Shown piece by piece: positions 12,979-19,515 of a stretch of 19,515 nt of DNA; positions within the stretch are counted from its first letter, which is position 1, and the number at the start of each line of letters is the position of its first letter. The position numbers and the translations under genes are program-made. The notes below the pieces were generated by a model. That model was not told the DNA's origin. It made no database searches and saw only the letters and a list, made by a program, of their open reading frames with translations. The stretch lies in NCBI GenBank assembly GCA_003516765.1, contig DPCD01000032.1, positions 702 through 20,216 on the forward strand. Reading direction: 5' to 3'. This DNA comes from Clostridiales bacterium (lineage in GTDB: Bacteria > Bacillota > Clostridia > Oscillospirales > Oscillospiraceae).

Positions 12979-15900
12979 GGCTGCTGCGGTGCCACATTGA
13001 AAATTTCGGCGTGCTGTCCGGCTTCGACTACGAATTTCCGGAGGGGCTGGCGGTGATCTGCCGGGAAAACGGCTTCGGAAAAAGCACGCTGGCAGCGTTT
13101 TTGAAGGCAATGTTCTACGGGCTGCCGCGCACGGGCGCGCACAATGTGACCGAGAACGAGCGCAGGCGTTTTGAGCCCTGGCAGGGCGGAAAATTCGGCG
13201 GCTTTCTGGAATTCGAGTATCAGGGCGCTGCATACCGTGTGACGCGATACTTCGGAAAGACGGCAGCAAAGGATACGTTTTCCCTGCGGGATCTGACGCG
13301 CCGGACGGACGAAACGCCGTTTTCTTCGCGGCTCGGAGAGGAGCTGTTCGGGTTGGACGCGGCGTCTTTTGCGCGCAGCACCTATCTGCCGCAGGCGGCA
13401 GAGGCGGATATGCAGGCGACGACGTCGATGCGCGCAAAGCTTTCCAATCTGGTCGACGACACGAACGACATGAACAACTTCGATACCGCCGAGCAGGCAC
13501 TGCGCCAATTCCGGCGGAATCTGCGCGCCTACAGCGGCGACAAGGGAGAAATTGCCGACTGTGAGCGGGAACTGCATGCGCTCGAAGCGCAGACGCTGGA
13601 AGCAAGGCAGAAGCTGCCCCGGTTGGAAGAAGTGCTGCGGGAGCTGAATCAGGCGAACGAAGCGGCCGAGCAGACAACGGCGGAAATTGCGGACCTGCGC
13701 GAAAAAATCCGCATTTCGTCCGACCAGAAGGCGCGCAGCATACAGCTTTCGCAGAGAAAGGAGCTGGCAGCGGCGTGTGAAAAACAGGAGGCGCTTTTGC
13801 AGGCGCTTTTCGCGCGCTATCCGGCAGGGCTTCCGAGCGCCGAGGAAATCCGGCGGCAGCGAGAGCACTTTCTTGATGCGCAGCAGGCGTGCAGGCGGCT
13901 CGGTGAGCTGACCCTTTGCGACGAGGACCGCGAGATTGTCGCGCGCGAAGAAGGCTTCTTTGCGGACCGGGAGAAAACGCAGCAGGAGCTGGACGAATGC
14001 ACGCGGCAGTGCACGCAGCTGGGAGAGCTGCAGGCGAAGCTTTCGTCGCAGCTGCTGCCCGAAGAGACAAAACGACTGACAGAACTGGAAATAAAATTCC
14101 AGACTACCGCGCCGCGGCAGGAGGAGGTAAGCGCCTGCCTGCAGGCGGCAGACGAGATGCTGGCATGCAGGCGTCAGCTTTCCGGGCTGCAGCTGTCGGA
14201 AGACGAGCAGCGGCAGCTTGATCTGGCGTGCATGCGCTTTGCAGACGGCGCTCCGACGGACGAGCAGCTGCACTCGCTTCGGCAGGACGAACAGCAGCAT
14301 GCGGTTTTGCAGCGGGCGCTGGAAACGGGCGCAATGCCGCAGGAGCAGCAAGACGAGCTGGAGTCGCTGCGGCGTGTGTTTGCCACCGGCGTTCCGACGG
14401 AGGACGAGGTGCTGCGCTATCAGACGGACTGCCGGCGGATTGCGGAGCTGGAAGGGCGCAAGCAGGTGCAGGCGCTTCAGAAAACGAAGCCGGAGGAACA
14501 GAAGCCGCGCCTTTCCGGCACGCAGCTTCTGCTTCTGGTGTTGGGCGCGGCGCTGCTGGCGCTGGGGTGCGTGCTGCTGGCAAAGGCAAATTTGGCTGCC
14601 GGCATTGCGTTGACGGCAGCAGGTGCGCTGGCGCTGATCGGGGCTGTGCTGCTGCGCGGAAAGCAAGCGCGCGAGGGCGGCTGCATCACGACCAGCGCGA
14701 TCACCGACGAAGAGAACCAGGCGCTCTATGATCTGCGGCGGGGGCTGAACGATTTTCTGCTGCGCTTTTTTGAGGAGGTCTCCGAGCCGGAGCAGAAGCT
14801 GACGCGGCTGCTGCTGGACCGGAAGACGTATCTGGATCTGCAGGCGCAAAAACGGGCAATGGAGCAGGCACAGCAGGAAGCCCGGCAGTCGCTTTCTCAG
14901 GTGGACGCGCGGCTGCACGCGGCATTTTCCCGGTATTTCCCGGGGGAGACCTACCGTGATGGCTTTACACAGGCGCTGCTCGGCGCGCGGCAGGAGTACC
15001 TGGCGCTTCTGGCGCAGGCGCAGCGCATGAAAGAAGAACGAGAGAAGATTGAAAATCATATCGGAGAAATACAAAAAACGCTGCGGGAATTTCTGCGCCC
15101 ATACTACCAGGAAGCGCTGCCGGAGGATTTGCGCGCGGGCGTGCAGACGCTATCGAAGGAGCTCTCCGAATGGAAGACGCTCCAAAGAAGAAAGGAGCAG
15201 CTGGAAGAGCAGAACGCCGGAAACCTGGCGCTTTCGCAGGCGCTGACGGGAAGCATCCGGGCGGCTCTTTCGCGCTATCAGGCGCTCGATGAGACGCGGA
15301 CGCTCCGCGAGTGCACGCAGGCGCTTTGCCGCCGGTTTGCGCAGTATACGCTCTCCAGCGCGCGCGCCGAGCGGTATTTTGCAGACAGCAGGCAGGCACA
15401 GGCACAAAAAGAGGCGGCGCAGGCGGAATTGGATGCCTTTTTTGCAGCGTTCCCCGCGATGCAGGGCGATGCAGGCGAGAAACTGGAGGCGTTGGAGCGT
15501 GACGCGGGCGCATGGGCGCTGGCAAGCGGACAGCTTCTTTCGGCGCAGCAGGCGCTGACAACGTTTGACCGCGAGCATCCGGCAGTCGAATCAATGGACG
15601 AAGAACAAACGCTTCCCGACCCCGAAGAATTGCAGCGGCAGGAGGCGCAGGCGCAGCAGAAGCTGGACGCGCTCGAGGAAAAACGGCGCGCGCTGCGGCA
15701 GGAGCGGCAGAACATATCGCGCGAAACGGAGGATCTTTCTGTCTGGGAGGACCGGATTGCGGCGCTTTGCGACGAGCGGCAGAGCCTTCAGAAATCCTGC
15801 ACGCTTGCCGACCGGACGATGGAGCTTTTGAATCTTGCAAAGGACCGGCTTGCAAATCGCTATGTGGCAGACGTGGAGCGCGGGTTTACGCGGTACGCGA

Positions 15901-16205
15901 AAGAGCTTCTGGGAGAAAATCTCGGGCGCGCGCTGCTCGACAAGAATCTGTGCCTGTTCATCGACGAGCAGGGCGCGGCGCGCGAGGCGGCAAGCTTCAG
16001 CGCCGGAACGCTCGACGCACTCACGCTCTGCATGCGCCTGGCGCTGGTGGACGCGCTGTTTACGAAGGAGCAGCCGTTTTTGCTGCTGGACGACCCGTTC
16101 GTCAATCTCGACGACGCGAGGACGAAGCGCGCGCTGGAGCTGCTGCAGAAAATTTCGCAGCAGCGGCAGGTCGTGTATCTGGTCTGCAACAGCGCGAGAG
16201 TCTGA
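12975..16205 (+). CDS. YhaN/Rad50-like SMC ATPase with membrane hairpin
   Basis: This 1076-aa protein has an N-terminal ATPase half with Walker A ENGFGKST (31-38), where the first P-loop Gly is Arg30. Long coiled coils follow (about 190-510 and 580-945). The C-terminal ATPase half has a signature-like SFSAGTLDALTL (1007-1018) and Walker B PFLLLDDP (1034-1041) with LDD just after. Where Rad50/SbcC has a CxxC zinc hook, this protein has two hydrophobic helices (about 516-536 and 539-560) that can form a transmembrane hairpin, as in YhaN-type proteins. The first coiled coil contains about five repeats of about 47 residues. With the upstream nuclease it should act in DNA-end processing, perhaps at the membrane. 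A shared terminator follows. Confidence 0.88.
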   Translation: MRLLRCHIENFGVLSGFDYEFPEGLAVICRENGFGKSTLAAFLKAMFYGLPRTGAHNVTENERRRFEPWQGGKFGGFLEFEYQGAAYRVTRYFGKTAAKDTFSLRDLTRRTDETPFSSRLGEELFGLDAASFARSTYLPQAAEADMQATTSMRAKLSNLVDDTNDMNNFDTAEQALRQFRRNLRAYSGDKGEIADCERELHALEAQTLEARQKLPRLEEVLRELNQANEAAEQTTAEIADLREKIRISSDQKARSIQLSQRKELAAACEKQEALLQALFARYPAGLPSAEEIRRQREHFLDAQQACRRLGELTLCDEDREIVAREEGFFADREKTQQELDECTRQCTQLGELQAKLSSQLLPEETKRLTELEIKFQTTAPRQEEVSACLQAADEMLACRRQLSGLQLSEDEQRQLDLACMRFADGAPTDEQLHSLRQDEQQHAVLQRALETGAMPQEQQDELESLRRVFATGVPTEDEVLRYQTDCRRIAELEGRKQVQALQKTKPEEQKPRLSGTQLLLLVLGAALLALGCVLLAKANLAAGIALTAAGALALIGAVLLRGKQAREGGCITTSAITDEENQALYDLRRGLNDFLLRFFEEVSEPEQKLTRLLLDRKTYLDLQAQKRAMEQAQQEARQSLSQVDARLHAAFSRYFPGETYRDGFTQALLGARQEYLALLAQAQRMKEEREKIENHIGEIQKTLREFLRPYYQEALPEDLRAGVQTLSKELSEWKTLQRRKEQLEEQNAGNLALSQALTGSIRAALSRYQALDETRTLRECTQALCRRFAQYTLSSARAERYFADSRQAQAQKEAAQAELDAFFAAFPAMQGDAGEKLEALERDAGAWALASGQLLSAQQALTTFDREHPAVESMDEEQTLPDPEELQRQEAQAQQKLDALEEKRRALRQERQNISRETEDLSVWEDRIAALCDERQSLQKSCTLADRTMELLNLAKDRLANRYVADVERGFTRYAKELLGENLGRALLDKNLCLFIDEQGAAREAASFSAGTLDALTLCMRLALVDALFTKEQPFLLLDDPFVNLDDARTKRALELLQKISQQRQVVYLVCNSARV

Positions 16206-16218
16206 GCAATATCAAAAC

Positions 16219-16250
16219 AGCCGCCGCAGGAGAGTTATCCTGCGGCGGCT
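16219..16250. terminator. Bidirectional terminator between convergent genes
   Basis: A perfect 13-bp GC-rich stem (16219-16231 and 16238-16250) has a 6-nt loop. It is followed by TTTGTT on the plus strand and TGTTTTG on the minus strand. It starts 14 nt after the ATPase stop and 4 nt beyond the stop of the convergent transferase gene, so it serves both. Confidence 0.82.
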
Positions 16251-16253
16251 TTG

Positions 16254-16910
16254 TTACGGTTGATAGAGTTGAAGCGGCGGGCGGGGGCTTTTGGTGCACA
16301 GGCAGATGCGGCAGCCGTCGTGCGTGTATTCGTGCAGGCGAAGGGCGGAAGACGCGCCGGGCGCCTGCAGGCTGGCGCCGTTTTCATCGAGACGGACGCA
16401 GAACGAATCGAGCGGGACGCGCAGCCCGCGCCCGAGATACTTGAGATAGCTTTCCTTCGCGGTCCAGAGGCGAAGCAGCGCGTCTTTCTGCGCTTCTTCG
16501 GGCAGCGTCTGCAGAAAAGCCGCTTCGTCCGGATGAAAGCAGCGCGCGGCGACCGCCATGGAAATGCGCGGCAGCTCGACATCGACGCCGAGTGGCGAGG
16601 AATCGAGCGCGCAGACGCAGAAATTTCCCGCGTGGCTGAGGGAAAAATCGACGGCGTTAGAGACAAGGCGCGGCTTTTCCCATTCGTTTTTGGTGAAAAC
16701 CTGATCAGAAATGGGGATACCGGCTGACGCGAGCGTCTGCTGCAGCAGAAAGCCTGCGCAGGCAAGGCGCGCGCCGTCGATCTCCCAGCGGCAGGCAAGC
16801 GCGCGCCGTTGGCGCTCGGGCGGAAGACCGGGCAGGAGCGTGCGCCAGCGGCTGGTTTCTTGATAAGCGCGCAGATCGAGCAGCCAGAGCTGCGGCAGGG
16901 TTGCAGTCAT
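16254..16910 (-). CDS. 4'-phosphopantetheinyl transferase, Sfp-type
   Basis: This 218-aa cytoplasmic enzyme, from the chosen start, moves the phosphopantetheine arm of CoA onto a serine of carrier proteins. Family motifs are NEWEKPRL (75-82), DFSLSHAGNF (88-97), GVDVE with metal ligands D110 and E112, and WTAKESYLK (149-157) with E153. This two-lobed length and motif set fits the Sfp group rather than the short AcpS group. The frame is open further upstream, but GGAGG lies 6 nt before the ATG at 16910 and the promoter lies between the two candidate starts. No carrier-protein, NRPS or PKS gene is in the window, so the target is unknown. It is divergent from the LysM gene and convergent with the ATPase gene. 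Confidence 0.9.
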   Translation of the reverse strand: MTATLPQLWLLDLRAYQETSRWRTLLPGLPPERQRRALACRWEIDGARLACAGFLLQQTLASAGIPISDQVFTKNEWEKPRLVSNAVDFSLSHAGNFCVCALDSSPLGVDVELPRISMAVAARCFHPDEAAFLQTLPEEAQKDALLRLWTAKESYLKYLGRGLRVPLDSFCVRLDENGASLQAPGASSALRLHEYTHDGCRICLCTKSPRPPLQLYQP

Positions 16911-16939
16911 AGGAAGCCTCCGTGTGCGGTGCTGCCTAT

Positions 16940-16968
16940 AGTATAGCGCGCCGGCGCGCGCGCCGCAA
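16940..16968 (-). promoter_or_regulatory. SigA-type promoter of the phosphopantetheinyl transferase gene
   Basis: Minus strand: TTGCGG (16968-16963), 17-nt spacer, TATACT (16945-16940). The spacer is almost pure alternating G and C. The predicted start near 16933 leaves a short leader before the ATG at 16910. Confidence 0.62.
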
Positions 16969-17013
16969 GGATGTTTCCGCAAGAGCGGGCATACAATGCC
17001 GTGAGGTGATTGT

Positions 17014-18291
17014 ATGCAGATTCATGTGGTGGCGGCAGGGCAGACGCTCTGGTCGATCGGGGCGCAGTACGGCGTTGCGCCGGGGCTTCTGGCGCGGTTC
17101 AACGGGCTGACGGAGCCGTACCGGCTGTCGGTTGGGGAAAGCCTGCTGATTCTGAAGCCCGCGCAGCTTTATACCGTGCAGCCGGGAGACTCGGTCTATT
17201 CCATCTCGCAGACGTTTTCGCTCGGGCGGAACGAGCTGTACCGGCTCAACCCGGGGCTATCGGCGCAGGAGCGGCTGTATCCGGGGCAGGTATTAGTGAC
17301 AAAACTGGAAGATATGCCCAATTATGAAGCGCAGCTGATGGGCTACGCCTATCCGTGGGTATCAGGGCGCGTGCTGCGCGGGATTCTTCCCTATGCGCAG
17401 GCGCTGGCGCCGTTTACCTACGGCTTTACGGAAACGGGAGAGCTGGTCCGCCCGGACGACGAGCAGATGCGCGCGCTGGCAAAGGACTTCGGCGTGACGA
17501 CGCTGCTGCACCTTTCCACGCTCACCGAGCAGGGCAGCTTCTCTGCCCAGCGCGCAGGCGCGGTGCTGGAAAACGAAACGGCGCGCGCGGCTTTGATCCG
17601 GAACACGGTCCGCGAGATGCGAGACGGCGGCTTTGCCGGCGTGGATGTGGACTTTGAGTTTCTGGGCAAGGCGCTTGCGGCAAGCTACGCGGCGTTTTTG
17701 CAGGAGCTTTCTCAGGCGGTTCACACGGCGGGCGGCTATCTGATGGCAGCGGTTGCGCCGAAGACCTCGGACACGCAGCCGGGGGTCTTATATGAGGGGC
17801 ACGACTACGCTGCCATTGGCAAAGCGGTCGATCAGGTGCTGCTGATGACGTATGAATGGGGCTACACGTATGGTCCGCCGATGGCGGTGGCGCCGATTGA
17901 CGCGGTGGAGCGGGTGGTGCGGTATGCGGTTTCGCGCATCGAGCCGGGAAAGCTGCTGCTGGGCTTTCCCAACTATGCGTATGACTGGACGCTGCCGTAT
18001 GAAGCGGGGCTGACGCGGGCTGTGGTGATCGGCAACGAGGCGGCGCGGCAGCTGGCGTTTGACACGCGGAGCGAGATTCAGTTCGATGAGACAGCGCAGA
18101 CGCCGTGGTTTTCCTACACGGGCATGGACGGCGCGGTACATGAGGTGTGGTTCGAGGATGTGCGCTCGAGTCTTGCCAAGTTCCATCTGGTGAAGCAATA
18201 CGCGCTGCGGGGGCTCGGGTACTGGAACTTCATGCGCCCGTTCACGGCGAATTTTTCGCTCGCGAATGCCGCACTGCGGCTGCCGGATTAG
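17014..18291 (+). CDS. LysM-LysM-GH18 spore cortex hydrolase, YaaH/SleL-like
   Basis: This 425-aa protein has two N-terminal LysM peptidoglycan-binding domains, VVAAGQTLWSIGAQYG (about 3-48) and YTVQPGDSVYSISQTF (about 53-97). A glycosyl hydrolase 18 domain runs from about 105 to the end. The catalytic motif is GVDVDFEFL, with E215 the general acid and D211/D213 in support; MTYEWGYTYGPP (278-289) matches the YaaH/SleL group. These enzymes cleave cortex peptidoglycan during germination or sit in the spore coat, which points to a spore-former. No signal peptide is present, as usual for proteins loaded onto spores from the mother cell. The ribosome binding site GAGGTGAT is close to ideal, 3 nt before the ATG. 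A TACAAT hexamer at 16992-16997 could be a -10, but no -35 is clear, so a sporulation sigma factor is possible. Confidence 0.92.
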   Translation: MQIHVVAAGQTLWSIGAQYGVAPGLLARFNGLTEPYRLSVGESLLILKPAQLYTVQPGDSVYSISQTFSLGRNELYRLNPGLSAQERLYPGQVLVTKLEDMPNYEAQLMGYAYPWVSGRVLRGILPYAQALAPFTYGFTETGELVRPDDEQMRALAKDFGVTTLLHLSTLTEQGSFSAQRAGAVLENETARAALIRNTVREMRDGGFAGVDVDFEFLGKALAASYAAFLQELSQAVHTAGGYLMAAVAPKTSDTQPGVLYEGHDYAAIGKAVDQVLLMTYEWGYTYGPPMAVAPIDAVERVVRYAVSRIEPGKLLLGFPNYAYDWTLPYEAGLTRAVVIGNEAARQLAFDTRSEIQFDETAQTPWFSYTGMDGAVHEVWFEDVRSSLAKFHLVKQYALRGLGYWNFMRPFTANFSLANAALRLPD

Positions 18292-18300
18292 ACAGGCGGA

Positions 18301-18328
18301 TTGACAAATCCAGAAAATTCGCTATACT
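18301..18328 (+). promoter_or_regulatory. SigA-type promoter of the DUF362 gene
   Basis: TTGACA (18301-18306), 16-nt spacer, TATACT (18323-18328). It starts 9 nt after the preceding stop, so the DUF362 gene is an independent unit. AGGAGG at 18350-18355 precedes the ATG at 18363. Confidence 0.75.
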
Positions 18329-18362
18329 TTTTCTTGATTACGAATGACGAGGAGGAACTCTC

Positions 18363-19475
18363 ATGGAACAGGCAAAGGTATTTTTTACGGATTTCCGCTG
18401 CCATCCGGGCGTGAACCAGCAGCAGAAGCTGGAAAAGCTGCTGCTCGCCGCCGGGATGGATACGATTGATTTTGAGGGAAAGATTGTCGCCATCAAGCTG
18501 CATTTCGGCGAGGTCGGCAATCTGGCATATCTGCGCCCGAACTATGCAAAGACTGTGGCGGATTTCGTGAAGGCAAGAGGCGGACGGCCGTTTCTGACCG
18601 ACTGCAACACGCTATATATCGGGAGCCGGAAAAATGCGCTTGAGCATATGGACGCGGCGTATTTAAACGGCTTTTCTCCGTTCTCGACGGGCTGCCATGT
18701 GATCATTGCCGACGGTCTGCGTGGCGGCGACGACGTGGAGGTTCCGGTCGTTGGCGGCGAGTATGTGAAAAACGCGAAGATCGGCAGAGCCCTGATGGAC
18801 GCGGACATCGTCATCTCCCTCACGCACTTCAAGGGTCATGAGCAGGCGGGCTACGGCGGCGCGCTCAAGAACCTCGGCATGGGCGGCGGCTCGCGCGCGG
18901 GCAAGATGGAAATGCACGCAAAGGGCAAGCCCCATGTGATCACAAGCAAATGCGTCGGCTGCGGCAGGTGCGCAAAGATCTGCGCCCACGGCGCGCCGAT
19001 CATCACGGATAAGAAGTGCGCCATCGACCACGACAAGTGCCTCGGCTGCGGCAGGTGCATCGCCATCTGTCCGAAGGACGCCATCGCGCCGGACTGCGAC
19101 GAGATTGCCGAGGTTCTCAACTACAAGATCGCTGAGTATGCCAAGGCGGTGGTAGACGGACGTCCCAGCTTCCATATCTCCATCGTGCGCGATATTTCCC
19201 CGGACTGCGACTGCCATCCGGAGAACGATGTGCCGATGGTGCCGGATGTGGGCATGTTCGCATCGTTTGACCCCGTGGCGCTCGATCTGGCGTGCGCGGA
19301 GGCGGTCAACCGCCAGCCGGTTCTGCCGGGAAGCCGCCTTGCAGAGACCGCAGACCCCGAGGACCACGATCATCTGCATGCCATGCACCCGAACACCTGC
19401 TGGAGAGCGGCGGTCGAGCACGGCAAGAAGATCGGTCTGGGTACCGACGACTATACGGTCATTACCGTCAAGTAA
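18363..19475 (+). CDS. DUF362 protein with two [4Fe-4S] clusters
   Basis: This 370-aa protein has an N-terminal DUF362 domain (KLHFGEVGNLAYLRPNYAKT at 45-64, then DADIVISLTHFKGHEQAGYG at 146-165 and a Gly-rich GALKNLGMGGGSRAGK at 166-181). A bacterial ferredoxin-like insert has two cluster-binding sets: C197/C200/C203/C207 and C226/C229/C232/C236, the second ending in the usual CP. The C-terminal part (FASFDPVALDLACAEAVNRQ) is also typical of DUF362. Such proteins are common in anaerobes; the reaction is not established, and electron transfer or an iron-sulfur-dependent enzyme role is inferred. No signal peptide. It has its own promoter and ends before a hairpin at the window edge. Confidence 0.9.
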   Translation: MEQAKVFFTDFRCHPGVNQQQKLEKLLLAAGMDTIDFEGKIVAIKLHFGEVGNLAYLRPNYAKTVADFVKARGGRPFLTDCNTLYIGSRKNALEHMDAAYLNGFSPFSTGCHVIIADGLRGGDDVEVPVVGGEYVKNAKIGRALMDADIVISLTHFKGHEQAGYGGALKNLGMGGGSRAGKMEMHAKGKPHVITSKCVGCGRCAKICAHGAPIITDKKCAIDHDKCLGCGRCIAICPKDAIAPDCDEIAEVLNYKIAEYAKAVVDGRPSFHISIVRDISPDCDCHPENDVPMVPDVGMFASFDPVALDLACAEAVNRQPVLPGSRLAETADPEDHDHLHAMHPNTCWRAAVEHGKKIGLGTDDYTVITVK

Positions 19476-19496
19476 GAGTTTGCATACCGACGCGGC

Positions 19497-19515
19497 GCTT
19501 TCCGGTGCGGAAAGC
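19497..19515 (+). terminator. Terminator-like hairpin cut by the window edge
   Basis: GCTTTCCG and CGGAAAGC form a perfect 8-bp stem with a 3-nt loop, ending at the last base of the window. It starts 21 nt after the DUF362 stop. The stem may continue and any T-tract would lie outside, so this is provisional. Confidence 0.5.

Noticed and set aside
12495..15074. 859-aa open frame on the minus strand
   Set aside because: It lies opposite the nuclease and ATPase genes and is made of Leu/Arg/Gln-rich shadow sequence. No ribosome binding site or family motif is seen, while the plus strand has clear motifs.

Overview
The window looks like a chromosomal segment of a low-to-mid GC, spore-forming Clostridia member, probably of the Oscillospirales type. 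This is inferred from the LysM/GH18 spore-cortex hydrolase of the YaaH/SleL type, the YhaO/YhaN-like repair pair, strong AGGAGG ribosome binding sites and SigA-type promoters. No rRNA, tRNA or CRISPR array was seen.

Region 1 (about 1-9,805, roughly balanced base composition) reads as a nucleoside/purine uptake and deamination module. A leftward operon encodes a BMP-family (PnrA-like) lipoprotein, a double-NBD ATPase and two permeases, resembling the Bacillus guanosine transporter NupNOPQ. It ends in two tandem perfect hairpins and has a further hairpin between the lipoprotein and ATPase genes. Divergent from it is a 405-aa MerR-type regulator whose C-terminal half looks like a zinc ribbon plus a degenerate SAM-methyltransferase fold; its promoter predicts a leaderless mRNA. 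A short MerR paralogue of 125 aa converges on it with overlapping 3' ends. Two metal-dependent amidohydrolases of the purine/SAH/8-oxoguanine deaminase group follow as a rightward pair, behind a promoter with a long, MerR-style spacer, and end at a 21-bp terminator stem.

Region 2 (about 9,805-11,850) is a scar. It holds an IS1595/ISXO2-type element with a premature stop near the transposase C-terminus, a 52-codon MATE efflux-pump fragment whose continuation is missing, a possible Ser/Thr-kinase C-terminal remnant broken by a CTGC duplication, and a small ORF split at an A6G run. Base composition becomes clearly GC-richer from about 11,038 onward.

Region 3 (about 11,850-19,515, GC-rich) looks like ordinary core chromosome: a YhaO-like nuclease overlapping a YhaN/Rad50-like ATPase with a membrane hairpin, a convergent Sfp-type phosphopantetheinyl transferase sharing a bidirectional terminator, a LysM-LysM-GH18 spore hydrolase, and a DUF362/2x[4Fe-4S] protein.

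The most interesting hypothesis is that the MerR protein with the methyltransferase-like domain senses a methylation-cycle or purine ligand (SAM, SAH or a related nucleoside) and controls the neighbouring transporter and deaminases. The gene order is seen; the ligand and regulation are inferred.
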